This document shows positions 30,622-38,886 of a stretch of DNA of 64,000 bases, piece by piece (within the stretch, counting starts at the first letter, position 1; each line of letters begins with the position of its first letter). The notes below the pieces were generated by a model that did not search any database, was not told the DNA's origin, and saw only the letters and a program-made list of their open reading frames with translations. A program made the position numbers and the translations under genes. Source of the stretch: Kibdelosporangium aridum (GTDB taxonomy: Bacteria; Actinomycetota; Actinomycetes; Mycobacteriales; Pseudonocardiaceae); assembly GCF_900176515.1 (NCBI RefSeq), contig NZ_FWXV01000001.1, positions 1,832,699 to 1,896,698 on the forward strand. Direction: 5' to 3'.

Positions 30622-31403
30622 GCGATCGGTTCCTGCAATTCGGTGACCCACTGGCTGCGGTCCTCGGGACAGGCGAGCGTCAGTTCCCGGGGCAGCCCGG
30701 TCGAGCGGTAGCCGTTGGCGTCGATCCACCGCGCCAGCGCCTGAACGGTCGGCAGCACGTCGTCCATGCTGCCGTGGTGCACGATCGTCGCGGCGCGCTC
30801 GACCGCGGGCACGTCGACCATCTCGACGCCAGAGACATCCGTCGCGACCGGAAAACCGGCGTGCACCACGATGCTGCCCTCAGCGGCCTCCTCGTACCAC
30901 GCGAGCCCTGGCCCGATCGGCTCGACCAGACCGCAGAGCTTGTCGAACAACGGCCCGACGACCGGCCCGATGTCCTGCGGCTCAAAGCTGTGCGCGGTCG
31001 CGGACAGCGACGCCAGCCGCATCGCGGGCAGGCTTTTGACGACGATGTTGTCGGCCATCGATTCCTCGGTTTCGATACTGCGGAGCCTCGCCTCGACCCT
31101 GGCCAGCCGCGCGGCCGTCTCCTGGACGGCGGCCTGCAGTTCCATCTGCCGCAGCCGCAGCATGCCGCGCAACTGCTCGGCGCTGACCTGCTCGCCGAGG
31201 ATGACCCCGACCTGCTGCAGGCTGAACCCGAGGTCCTTCAGCGCGATGATCCGGTTGAGCCGCGTGAGCTGCTCCGCGGCGTAGTACCGGTAGTTGCTGG
31301 CCTGGTCGACGTGTGCCGGCCGGAGCAGCCCGATGGCGTCGTAGTGGCGCAGCATGCGCACCGACACGCGGCCGTGCTTGGCGAAGTCTCCGATGCTGAA
31401 CAT
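30618..31403 (-). CDS. MerR-family regulator with GyrI-like effector domain
   Basis: This 261-residue activator has an N-terminal MerR helix-turn-helix (FSIGDFAKHGRVSVRMLRHYDAIGLLRP), a dimerising coil, and a C-terminal GyrI/BmrR-like multidrug-binding domain. It is the first gene of an operon with the BtrH-like protein and a methyltransferase. It is divergent from the quinone oxidoreductase. BmrR-type regulators bind cationic drugs and switch on efflux or detoxification genes; the ligand here is unknown. Confidence 0.9.
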   Translation of the reverse strand: MFSIGDFAKHGRVSVRMLRHYDAIGLLRPAHVDQASNYRYYAAEQLTRLNRIIALKDLGFSLQQVGVILGEQVSAEQLRGMLRLRQMELQAAVQETAARLARVEARLRSIETEESMADNIVVKSLPAMRLASLSATAHSFEPQDIGPVVGPLFDKLCGLVEPIGPGLAWYEEAAEGSIVVHAGFPVATDVSGVEMVDVPAVERAATIVHHGSMDDVLPTVQALARWIDANGYRSTGLPRELTLACPEDRSQWVTELQEPIA

Positions 31404-31423
31404 GACGCCTCCCAGTACAGGCC

Positions 31424-31444
31424 TTGACACAGTGAGAGGGTCAA
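31424..31444. promoter_or_regulatory. MerR-type dyad between divergent genes
   Basis: TTGAC (31424-31428) and GTCAA (31440-31444) flank agagg-type sequence in a 21-base dyad, the form of MerR-family operators that sit in an elongated promoter spacer. It lies 21 bases before the MerR start and 42 bases before the oxidoreductase start, so it could serve either direction. A second dyad (cctcaaccc and gggttgagg) follows at about 31452-31482. Confidence 0.5.
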
Positions 31445-31485
31445 CAGTTGACCTCAACCCGGCATGAGGTTGCAGGGTTGAGGGC

Positions 31486-32424
31486 ATGCACGCTGTTGTT
31501 CTGCACGAGTTCGGCCCGGCCGACAACCTGACGTACGAGATCGTCCCCGACCCGGTGCCTGGTCCCGGACAGCTGAGGATCGCGGTCAAAGCCGCGGGTG
31601 TCCATCACGTGGAGACCGTCATGCGCCAGGGCACGCCGGGCGTGATGACCCCGCCGGTGCCGGATCTGCCGTTCATCTTCGGCGGTGAGGTGGCCGGGGT
31701 CGTGGAGTCGGTCGGCCCGGATGTAGATCCTGCGTGGATCGGCCGCAACGTGGTGGTCGCCCGCAGCGAGCCAGGCGGATACGCCGAACTCACCGTCGCG
31801 CCCGCGCAGAACGTCCATCCCATCCCGGACAGCCTGGACTACGCGGCTGCCGTGACCATGGTGATCACCGGCAACACGGCGTTGGGTCTGCTGCACGCCG
31901 CCCAACCGACCCCGGACGATGTCGTGCTGGTGACCTCAGCGGCCGGTGGAATCGGCCGTTTGGTCGTGCAGTACCTGCGCGACCTGGGCGCGACGGTCAT
32001 CGGTGCCGCTGGTGGTCCGGAGAAGGTGGCGGCTGTACGCGCTCTCGGCGTCGACGCGGTGGACTACAACGAACCTGGCTGGGCCGACGACATTCACGGC
32101 GTCACGCTCGTGCTCGACGGGGTGGGCGGTGACAAGGCGAAGCAGGCCTACGACCGGATCGTCGACCACGGCCGGTACGTCACCATCGGCAACGCCTCGC
32201 AGCAACAGTTCGCGCAGGACAACCCGAAGGTCACGTCGATCGACGCACTGGGGCTGATGATCGCTTCGCCCGCCGACTTCGATTTCGAGGCCGAGGCGAT
32301 CGCGGCGGCGGGCGCGGGCACGCTCGTGCCCGCGTTCCAGAGTTTTCCCCTCGCCGAGGCCGCCGCTGCCCATGCCGCGCTGGAGTCCAGGGCGACCACG
32401 GGCAAGGTCGTGCTAATCCCGTGA
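31486..32424 (+). CDS. Zinc-type/quinone oxidoreductase (MDR superfamily)
   Basis: This 312-residue NADPH-dependent reductase of the quinone-oxidoreductase branch lacks zinc-binding Cys clusters. The nucleotide-binding loop is VTSAAGGIGRLVVQYLRDLG and the N-terminal part carries AAGVHHVETVMRQG. Enzymes of this type reduce quinones or enones. It is divergent from the MerR-GyrI regulator. Confidence 0.88.
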   Translation: MHAVVLHEFGPADNLTYEIVPDPVPGPGQLRIAVKAAGVHHVETVMRQGTPGVMTPPVPDLPFIFGGEVAGVVESVGPDVDPAWIGRNVVVARSEPGGYAELTVAPAQNVHPIPDSLDYAAAVTMVITGNTALGLLHAAQPTPDDVVLVTSAAGGIGRLVVQYLRDLGATVIGAAGGPEKVAAVRALGVDAVDYNEPGWADDIHGVTLVLDGVGGDKAKQAYDRIVDHGRYVTIGNASQQQFAQDNPKVTSIDALGLMIASPADFDFEAEAIAAAGAGTLVPAFQSFPLAEAAAAHAALESRATTGKVVLIP

Positions 32425-32703
32425 CAGGTCGGCGACGACCACGCTGTCGTCGCCGAACCTCAGCACGTCGGGGTCGTTGAACCAGCGGCCGCCGTGGCCG
32501 AGGTAGCGGAATTTGGTCTGCGTGCCGGGTTCCGCGGTCCAGGACACCGAGCGGGTGCCGTTGGACCGCTTGCCCAGCACGTGCATGCCGGGCGTCCAGT
32601 TGTTGAAGCAGCCCACCACGCTCACCGGGCCGTCATGCACGTCCGCGGGCAGGACCCACGTGACGGTCACCATGCCGTTCTTCTGCCGACGCTTTCTGAT
32701 CAC
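32413..32703 (-). CDS. Isoamylase early-set (CBM48-like) domain protein
   Basis: This 96-residue protein is a single immunoglobulin-like glycan-recognition domain with the diagnostic VSVVGCFNNWTPGMHVL stretch and the end FNDPDVLRFGDDSVVV. GTG 32703 (IRKRRQKNGMV) gives the usual short form; a longer open frame is less likely. Such proteins bind starch or glycogen but lack an enzyme domain. Its 3' end overlaps the oxidoreductase by 12 bases. Confidence 0.78.
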   Translation of the reverse strand: MIRKRRQKNGMVTVTWVLPADVHDGPVSVVGCFNNWTPGMHVLGKRSNGTRSVSWTAEPGTQTKFRYLGHGGRWFNDPDVLRFGDDSVVVADLSRD

Positions 32704-32821
32704 GGCCTCAGCGAAGCACACGCCCGGCTTGCCCGATCGGGTTACCCGGATGCTCACGCTGGGTCCCTTACCTGCGAGTGCGTACTCCCCCACCCGCCCT
32801 CAAATTCGTAGACTTGCGAAC

Positions 32822-33439
32822 GTGCGAGTGGAGATCTGGAGCGACGTCATCTGTCCGTGGTGCTACATCGGCAAAGCCCGCTTCGAGCAGGCCCTCGCCG
32901 ATTTCGAGCACCGTGACCAGGTCGAGGTGGTCTACCGGTCCTTCGAGCTCGACCCGAGCCGGGCGGGCGTCGAACCGGTCGAGGACATGCTCGCGGCGCG
33001 ATACGGCCAGCAGGCCAGCGAGATGGAGAAGCAGGTCGCCGCGCTGGCCCAGGGTGAAGGCCTCGGGTATCGCACGGACCGCGAAGTCGGCAATACGTTC
33101 GACCTGCACCGCGTGCTGCTTCTGGCCAGGGACAAGGGCTTGGACCACGAGATGCTGACCGCGTTGTTCGAGGCGAACTTCGCGCAGGCACGCCCGATCT
33201 TCACCGTGGACACGGTCGTGGATGTCGCGGTCGGCGTCGGCTTGGACAAGGCGGACGTGCTGCGGGTGCTGGAGGACAAGACCGCGTACGCCGACGATGT
33301 GCGTGCCGAGGAACGGGAAGCGGCGCAGCTCGGCGCGCGTGGTGTTCCGTTCTTCGTGCTGGACCGCAAGGTCGGTGTGTCCGGCGGGCAGCCGACTGAG
33401 GTGTTCGCGCGGGCATTGCGCCAAGCGTGGGATGCCTAG
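32822..33439 (+). CDS. DsbA-family oxidoreductase (FrnE-like)
   Basis: This 205-residue thioredoxin-fold protein has the redox motif CPWC at about residues 11-14 (WSDVICPWCYIGK) and the cis-Pro loop RGVPFFVLDRK. There is no signal peptide, so it acts in the cytoplasm, like FrnE. TAGACT lies 7 bases before the GTG start, suggesting a leaderless mRNA. It probably has disulfide isomerase or 2-hydroxychromene-type activity. Confidence 0.9.
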   Translation: MRVEIWSDVICPWCYIGKARFEQALADFEHRDQVEVVYRSFELDPSRAGVEPVEDMLAARYGQQASEMEKQVAALAQGEGLGYRTDREVGNTFDLHRVLLLARDKGLDHEMLTALFEANFAQARPIFTVDTVVDVAVGVGLDKADVLRVLEDKTAYADDVRAEEREAAQLGARGVPFFVLDRKVGVSGGQPTEVFARALRQAWDA

Positions 33440-33531
33440 CTGCGGAACGTCACCACCTCAACGTGCGTGATCACGTTCCCTGTTGGGCGGACAACGCGTC
33501 AAGCGGCGCCGGTGCGGGCACACTCGCAACC

Positions 33532-34338
33532 ATGCCCGACCTGAGCTACGACTCCGCCGCGCCCCTCAACCTGTCCGTCGACCGTCTCGCCGAACGTCCC
33601 GGCGTGACGATCTCCCGCTGCGAGTTCGACAACGCCGAAGGCGATCGGGTTGTCGGTTACCTCGTCGAACCGGAGGGCACGCCCGCGGCGGGCGTGGTCT
33701 ACATGCACACGACCAGCTTCGCCGAGGGCTTCCTGCCCGAGGCGATCCAGCTGGCCGAAGCCGGTGGGCTCGGGCTGTGCCTGGGGTTTCACTACGTCGA
33801 CGACCAGGTCGCCTCGATCCGGCAGTCGGTCCAGTCGATTCGCCGCGGCGCGGATCTGCTCCTGCAGCGCACGGACACCATCGCGGCGGTCGGGCACAGC
33901 GGCGGGGCGTTGATGACCACGGTGGTGGCCGGGATCGACCGGCGGTTCCGGTGTTTCGTGCTGGAGGTGCCGATGGCGGGACTGACCCATCACTGGCGCG
34001 ACACCAGCCACCCGAACATCGTCCGGATGCGCTCGGCGCTGCCGAAGGACCTGTTCGAGTCCACTTTGGACGCGATGGCGCCCTATGATGCCGAGCACTT
34101 CGTCGGCGACGTCGAACAACCGGTGTTCTTCCAGTTCGCGCGGTTCGACATCGGCGTGACCGCTGCGGAGTCCGCCGAGTTCTACGCGATGGCCAGCGAA
34201 CCGAAAGAGCAACGCTGGTACGACTCCGGGCACGTCGTCAACGACGTCACCGCCTATGCCGACCGCGCCCGGTTCCTGGCCAAGCACTTGGACCTGCCCG
34301 GCCTGCCGGACGCGCTAGCGCGGCGTCTTCAGGCCTGA
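33532..34338 (+). CDS. Alpha/beta hydrolase (dienelactone-hydrolase-like)
   Basis: This 268-residue protein has a VGHSGGAL elbow with the Ser, acid in ARFDIGVT and His in YDSGHVVND. The fold order (GVVYMHTTSFAEGF, then LGFHYVDDQ) resembles dienelactone hydrolases and acyl-peptide hydrolase-like enzymes. ATG 33532 was chosen; longer starts lack support. It overlaps the convergent TetR gene by 24 bases. The substrate is unknown. Confidence 0.82.
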   Translation: MPDLSYDSAAPLNLSVDRLAERPGVTISRCEFDNAEGDRVVGYLVEPEGTPAAGVVYMHTTSFAEGFLPEAIQLAEAGGLGLCLGFHYVDDQVASIRQSVQSIRRGADLLLQRTDTIAAVGHSGGALMTTVVAGIDRRFRCFVLEVPMAGLTHHWRDTSHPNIVRMRSALPKDLFESTLDAMAPYDAEHFVGDVEQPVFFQFARFDIGVTAAESAEFYAMASEPKEQRWYDSGHVVNDVTAYADRARFLAKHLDLPGLPDALARRLQA

Positions 34339-35313
34339 CGCGGCGTGACAGGCGCCGAACCCGTCCGCGCGCAGCACGACCTTGCTGGACTCCACGCGCA
34401 AGGCGACCTCGGTCATGTCGGTGACGGTGTCGATGCCCGCGGCCGAGGTGAACGTGGTGGTGTCGTCGAGGACGATCGTCAGGCGTGGTCTGGCGGCGGG
34501 TGGGAACGCGTGCCGCAGCAATCCGGTGAACTCGGTGACCATCAAGCGGGCCAGCGGAATCAGCTCACCCGGGTCGGCAGTGACGATCACCAGGGTGACG
34601 TCCGCTCCGGCCCGCAGCGCCTCCTCGACGCCCGACAGCCGGTGCATCCCCAGGACCGCGACCACTCCGTCGCCGGTCAACGACCACGGCTGTTCGAGCG
34701 TCTGGATGTCCGGGTTGGTCGTCGGTGTCAGCCATGTGTCGTCGAACGGCGCGTCGGCCAGTTCTTCGCACGCGGTGACCACGGTGAACGGCTCGCCGAA
34801 CCCGGGCGCCGCGGCGGCGAGCTGGCTGGCGCCCTGCAAGGTGGTGAGCACGGTCTGCGCGAGGCGCACCTGACGGCCACCGGGCCGCAGATTCTCCAGT
34901 GCCAGCCCGAGTTGGATCGCCTGCAGCCACATCAGCTGGGCGAACGGTTTACGCGTGCTGTCCGCCGCGATGATCTCCGGCACCAGGTCGACACCGAGCC
35001 TGGCTTCGTCAGTGCTCAACGGCAGCCGCGTGACCCACGCACGGGCCAGGCGGCCGAGCGCGTCGCGTGGCGTGGTTGCCGTGTCCGGGTGCTCCGGGTC
35101 GATCTGGCCGGCCGCAGCTTCGGCGAGGACGGCGAAGTAGAGGGCGCGTTTGCCGGGGAAGTTGGAGTAGACCGCGCCGCGGGTCAGCTCGGCACGGTTG
35201 GCGATCTCGTCGATCTTGGCGTCCCGGAAGCCGCGTTCGGCGAACTCGTCCCGCGCCGCGGCGAGCACTTTGGCGCGGGTCCGTTCCTGCGCCTCAGCAC
35301 GCGTCAACCTCAT
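34315..35313 (-). CDS. TetR-family regulator, long form (332 aa)
   Basis: The N-terminal helix-turn-helix is clear (RDEFAERGFRDAKIDEIANRAELTRGAVYSNFPGKRALYF). The normal TetR ligand domain (to about residue 190) is followed by some 140 further residues of mixed alpha/beta character (WSLTGDGVVAVLGMH, VTLVIVTADPGELIPLARLM). ATG 35313 is the start. The length, 332 residues, is well above the usual 190-230, so this is a TetR fused to an extra domain that may bind a ligand. Confidence 0.82.
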   Translation of the reverse strand: MRLTRAEAQERTRAKVLAAARDEFAERGFRDAKIDEIANRAELTRGAVYSNFPGKRALYFAVLAEAAAGQIDPEHPDTATTPRDALGRLARAWVTRLPLSTDEARLGVDLVPEIIAADSTRKPFAQLMWLQAIQLGLALENLRPGGRQVRLAQTVLTTLQGASQLAAAAPGFGEPFTVVTACEELADAPFDDTWLTPTTNPDIQTLEQPWSLTGDGVVAVLGMHRLSGVEEALRAGADVTLVIVTADPGELIPLARLMVTEFTGLLRHAFPPAARPRLTIVLDDTTTFTSAAGIDTVTDMTEVALRVESSKVVLRADGFGACHAASGLKTPR

Positions 35314-35330
35314 TGGTCCACGATATCGAG

Positions 35331-35852
35331 TCAGCGGGGTTGCGCTGGCGGGTCGTCGCCGGTGGAGATTGAACGCTGGACCCAGGCGACGTCGTGCCAC
35401 GCGCCGAGTTTCCACCCGATCCGCTTGTAGGTGCCGACGGGCTCGAAGCCCATTGCCTTGTGCAGGCCGACGCTCGCGTCGTTCGGCAGCGTCATCCCGG
35501 CAGCGACCGTCCGGTAGCCGCGCTGTGCGAGCCGTTGGAGCAACGCTGTGTACAACGCGCGTCCGCCGCCGGAGCGTCGTCGGCCCAGTTCGAGGTACAC
35601 GCTGACCTCGCAGGACCACCGGTACGCCTCGCGCGCTTTGAACGGCCCGCCGTACGCGTAGCCGATGATCCGGCCGTCGTCGTCTTCCAGTACGAGCCAC
35701 GCGTGGGTCTTGCTCGCCGTAGCGATCCGCACGGCCATCTCCGCGGGGGTCGGCGGGTCGCTTTCGAACGTGATCGCGGTGTCGCGGACGTATGGGGCGT
35801 AGATCGCGGCGCAGGCGTCGGCGTCCAGTTCGGTTGCGTCTCGGACCTTCAT
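35331..35852 (-). CDS. GNAT acetyltransferase, phosphinothricin-acetyltransferase type
   Basis: This 173-residue GNAT enzyme follows the PAT/bar layout: RDATELDADACAAIYAPYV at the N-terminus, TAITFESDPPTPAEM, and acetyl-CoA loop GRRRSGGGRALYTALL. Relatives acetylate phosphinothricin, methionine sulfoximine or other L-amino acids. It lies 17 bases upstream of the long TetR gene on the same strand, so they may be co-transcribed. It may confer resistance or detoxify amino acids. Confidence 0.85.
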   Translation of the reverse strand: MKVRDATELDADACAAIYAPYVRDTAITFESDPPTPAEMAVRIATASKTHAWLVLEDDDGRIIGYAYGGPFKAREAYRWSCEVSVYLELGRRRSGGGRALYTALLQRLAQRGYRTVAAGMTLPNDASVGLHKAMGFEPVGTYKRIGWKLGAWHDVAWVQRSISTGDDPPAQPR

Positions 35853-35887
35853 GATTCACATCGTGCACGGCGGATGAAACACCGGTG

Positions 35888-36403
35888 TTACAGCCATTTG
35901 GCGCAGATGTCTTGAGCTACCTGCGTGACGGTCATCCCGTCGGTGAGGATCCGGATCGTGCCCTCGGGTGCTTGGGCGTCCAGGCGGCGCGCCATCAACG
36001 CGCTGCGTTCGATGTGCCAATCGAGCTCGGAGCCGATCTCCCGCTCCGCCAGCCGTTGCCGCACGATGTCCTCGCTGGCGGTGAGCAGTACGCACATGAC
36101 TCGCGTGCCACGGCCGCCCATCGCGCGAACGATCATCGGGGCTTCCAGGATGCTGACGGTGTTGGTGTAGATCAGCCGCGTCTGTCCCACCGCGGCGTAG
36201 TTGGCCCACACTGCGGCGATGTTGCGTTCGGTGATCTGGGAGCGGTGCGGGTCGCCGGGCGGGGCCGGGTGGATCTGGTCCATGATGTCGCCCTCGATGA
36301 AGCAGTGCGCGACCTCGCGCGCCTTCAACAGGGCTGAGATCTCCCAGCCCACACTGGACTTCCCGACACCCGCGGGCCCGCCGATCAGCAACACGTCGTA
36401 CAT
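35888..36403 (-). CDS. P-loop ATPase/kinase-like protein
   Basis: This 171-residue protein starts with a clear Walker A motif (LLIGGPAGVGKSSV). It has FIEGDIMDQIHP, the lid-like Arg-rich REIGSELDWHIERS, and a C-terminal ILTDGMTVTQVAQDI. The layout matches small nucleotide or small-molecule kinases such as shikimate-kinase or chloramphenicol-phosphotransferase-like proteins. The substrate is unknown. It is convergent with nothing and divergent from the VOC gene. Confidence 0.75.
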   Translation of the reverse strand: MYDVLLIGGPAGVGKSSVGWEISALLKAREVAHCFIEGDIMDQIHPAPPGDPHRSQITERNIAAVWANYAAVGQTRLIYTNTVSILEAPMIVRAMGGRGTRVMCVLLTASEDIVRQRLAEREIGSELDWHIERSALMARRLDAQAPEGTIRILTDGMTVTQVAQDICAKWL

Positions 36404-36492
36404 CAGGCGAACTCTGGCAGCGGCCAGATCCGCGGGCACCTCATTTTCTTTTACGGTCGGAAAGTGGCCTGAATTGCCGGAAGGCTAATCGC

Positions 36493-36906
36493 ATGACCAC
36501 ACAGGTGACGCCGTACTTCGGCTATCGCGACGGCCAGGCGGCCATCGACTTCCTGACCAAGGCCTTCGGCTTCGAGACGACCATGCATTTCCCGGACGAG
36601 CAAGGCGGTGTCGGGCACGCCGAGCTTCGCCTGGGTGACGCGGTGATCATAGTGTTCAGCGACCGCGACGGGTACGAGCGGTCCCCGCGCAAGGGCGATA
36701 CCTGCGGGCACGGCACGTACCTGGTCGTCGACAGCGAGGCGGCCGTCGACCGGATCCACCAGCAGGCCACGGCCGAAGGCGCGGTCACCATCTGGCAGCC
36801 GGGTCGCTCGGAGTGGAACTACCGGTGCCGGGTGCAGGACCCCGAGGGCTACGAATGGACGTTCGGCCTCCACCGTCCCGGCGAGCCACAGCAGGACTGG
36901 AGCTAA
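36493..36906 (+). CDS. VOC-family protein (glyoxalase/PhnB-like)
   Basis: This 137-residue VOC domain has the typical start (VTPYFGYRDGQAAIDFLTKAFGF), the GHAELRLGDAVIIVF strand, and the end RVQDPEGYEWTFG. It most resembles the PhnB/3-demethylubiquinone-methyltransferase-like branch. The function is not predictable from sequence. ATG 36493 follows a ggaagg ribosome-binding site. Confidence 0.82.
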   Translation: MTTQVTPYFGYRDGQAAIDFLTKAFGFETTMHFPDEQGGVGHAELRLGDAVIIVFSDRDGYERSPRKGDTCGHGTYLVVDSEAAVDRIHQQATAEGAVTIWQPGRSEWNYRCRVQDPEGYEWTFGLHRPGEPQQDWS

Positions 36907-36946
36907 CCTTTCGTCTCGCGAAGTGAATTCCAGACTGAGGAGACCA

Positions 36947-37768
36947 GTGCGCGACGGCCTCATCGCCGACTGTTCCAGCTGCTTCGGGCTGTGCTGTGTG
37001 GCATTGCCGTTCGCGGCCTCGGCGGACTTCGCGATCACCAAGGACGGCGGGCAGCCCTGCCCCAACTTGCTGGCGGACTACCGGTGCGGGATCCACAGCA
37101 CGTTGCGTGAGCGGGGCTTTCCCGGCTGCACCGTGTTCGACTGCTTCGGCGCGGGCCAGAAGGTCTCGCAGGTGACCTTCGCGGGCAACGACTGGCGCCA
37201 GTCCCCGGGCAGCGCCAAGCGGATGTTCCAGGTCTTCCCGGTGATGCGGCAGCTGCACGAACTGCTGTGGTACTTGACCGAGGTGCTGGCGCTGGACGCC
37301 GCGCGTGCGGTGCACGACCAGGTCAGAGCGTTGATCGAGGAGACCGAGAAGATCACGCACGGCTCCGCCGAGTCGATCATCGAGCTGGACGTGCCCGCGC
37401 ACCGCGAGAAGGTCAACACCGTGCTGCTGCGGGCCAGCGAGCTGGTCAGGGCGGGCATCGGGGGCAAGAACCGGCGCGGTGCCGACCTGATCGGCGCCAA
37501 GCTGCGCAAGGCCGACCTGCGCGGCGCGAGCTTGCGGGGTGCGCTGCTGATCGGAGCCGATCTGCGCGGCGCGGACCTGCGGCTGGCGGACCTGATCGGT
37601 GCGGACGTCCGGGACGCCGACCTCGCCGGTGCCGACCTGACCGGCAGCATCTTCCTGACGCAGTCGCAGGTCAACGCGGCGCGTGGCGATGCGTCGACCC
37701 AGCTGCCGCCGACGCTGACGCGACCGGCTCATTGGAAACGCGCACCGAGTGGAAAACGCCGCCGGTGA
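36947..37768 (+). CDS. Pentapeptide-repeat protein with N-terminal Cys cluster
   Basis: This 273-residue protein combines two parts. Residues about 5-70 hold a dense Cys array (DCSSCFGLCC, CPNLLADYRCGIH, GFPGCTVFDCFG), likely a metal or Fe-S site. Residues about 180-245 are about a dozen A(D/N)LxX pentapeptides (GADLIGAKLRKADLRGASLR) forming a short right-handed quadrilateral beta-helix. GTG 36947 follows a gaggag ribosome-binding site; GTG 36923 is less likely. MfpA/Qnr-type proteins use such helices as DNA mimics, but this one is much shorter. Confidence 0.85.
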   Translation: MRDGLIADCSSCFGLCCVALPFAASADFAITKDGGQPCPNLLADYRCGIHSTLRERGFPGCTVFDCFGAGQKVSQVTFAGNDWRQSPGSAKRMFQVFPVMRQLHELLWYLTEVLALDAARAVHDQVRALIEETEKITHGSAESIIELDVPAHREKVNTVLLRASELVRAGIGGKNRRGADLIGAKLRKADLRGASLRGALLIGADLRGADLRLADLIGADVRDADLAGADLTGSIFLTQSQVNAARGDASTQLPPTLTRPAHWKRAPSGKRRR

Positions 37769-37850
37769 TCGTGTTGACCGTGCTTTCCCCGCGTGCAGAA
37801 TGGTCTGGACAACACACCATCCCTGCACCCCCTGCACGCAAGGACTCCTG

Positions 37851-38360
37851 GTGATCACACGACTCACGGCGGCCATGGCCGCCCTTCTGCTGGCAGCTGG
37901 TTGTAGCGGCGACTCGTCCTCCGCTCCGCCTCCCGCGCCCGCGGAACCCCCGCCCGCCCAGGTCCAAGTGGCGACCGACCCGTGCACCCTGCTGACCGAC
38001 TCCGACGCCAGCGCGCACGTCGGCGCCCAGGTCAACGGCACACCGGACGACCTGCCCAACGTCGGGCGTGGCTGCCGGTGGGAGGCGCCGGGCGGCGCGG
38101 CGTATCTCAGCGTCATCCTCAACACGCCCGCGTTCCCGGACATCACGACCAGCTCGCAGCGGACGGTGGACGTCGCCGGCAAGAAGGCCGCGGTGCTGGC
38201 CGACGACGGCACCTACTGCCTGGTGTACGTCAACGGCGGCACACCCTGGCTGCAGTTCAGCAGCCAGAGCGCGGACACCGGGCGTGAGGTGGCGAAGACC
38301 TTCGAATGCGAGCGGTCGATGCAACTGGTGTCGAAGGTCATCGCCAACCTCAAGTGGTAG
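37851..38360 (+). CDS. DUF3558-type lipoprotein
   Basis: This 169-residue secreted lipoprotein has a signal peptide and lipobox LLLAAGC at about residues 12-18, a Pro/Ala-rich linker, and a DUF3558-like domain with conserved DPCTLLTDSDAS and CRWEAPGG and several Cys. GTG 37851 follows an aagga ribosome-binding site. Function unknown; the family is widespread in actinobacterial cell envelopes. Confidence 0.85.
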   Translation: MITRLTAAMAALLLAAGCSGDSSSAPPPAPAEPPPAQVQVATDPCTLLTDSDASAHVGAQVNGTPDDLPNVGRGCRWEAPGGAAYLSVILNTPAFPDITTSSQRTVDVAGKKAAVLADDGTYCLVYVNGGTPWLQFSSQSADTGREVAKTFECERSMQLVSKVIANLKW

Positions 38361-38373
38361 GCCAGGCGGCCGG

Positions 38374-38856
38374 TTAATCGGCCAGCCGGAAGGCCAGTTC
38401 GGTCTCCCACTTGGTCATGTCGGGTTCGACGGTGGGGTTGGTTTTCAGGATCTCCAGCCGGCAGCCCCACTGTTGACCGGTGTTGTCCCAGGTCAGACCC
38501 TGCTCGGCGGCCCATGTCAGCAGCTGGCCGGTGACGTCGACCAGCTCGTCGGGATGACCGATGTGGGTCAGGCAGACATACCGGCCGGCGGGCAGCACGC
38601 CGTTGAACTGCTCGCCCTGCTCGGGGATGGCGGCGTTGACCGGCACGCCTGCCTCGACCTCCAGTTCGTTGGCCATGTCGATGCGCGTGTAGCGGAAGAA
38701 CGGCGCCCCGGCCAGCTCGACGCCGCGCTGCAGCAGCGAGCCGATCAGCTCCGGCATCCGGTCGGCGATCTTGCCGAACGTCTCCATGGTCACGGTGCCG
38801 CGCACGCCCACGTAGGGCTGCTCGGCCCGCTCGACAATCTCAGGTTTGATGCTCAC
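38374..38856 (-). CDS. GyrI-like effector-binding domain protein
   Basis: This 160-residue stand-alone GyrI/AraC-effector domain has the typical N-terminus (KPEIVERAEQPYVGVRGTVTM) and the C-terminal LEILKTNPTVEPDMTKWETELAF, with conserved Glu residues of the drug-binding pocket. It carries no DNA-binding domain. It lies 30 bases after the ECF42 sigma factor on the same strand, so it is probably co-transcribed and may act as a ligand sensor or scavenger. Confidence 0.88.
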   Translation of the reverse strand: MSIKPEIVERAEQPYVGVRGTVTMETFGKIADRMPELIGSLLQRGVELAGAPFFRYTRIDMANELEVEAGVPVNAAIPEQGEQFNGVLPAGRYVCLTHIGHPDELVDVTGQLLTWAAEQGLTWDNTGQQWGCRLEILKTNPTVEPDMTKWETELAFRLAD

Positions 38857-38886
38857 GTCTCCTAGGACGAGACAGCCGGGCGAAAC

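Noticed and set aside
34315..35868. 517-codon frame giving a longer TetR protein
   Set aside because: The extension is antisense-frame noise over the GNAT gene; the TetR helix-turn-helix begins right after ATG 35313.
37801..37812. dre-like TGGTCTGGACAA upstream of the DUF3558 lipoprotein
   Set aside because: It has one broken arm, is single, and the gene has no amino-sugar link; too weak to call.
38368..38383. GGCCG-gttaat-CGGCC as a terminator between convergent genes
   Set aside because: Only a 5-base-pair stem; too weak compared with other terminators here.
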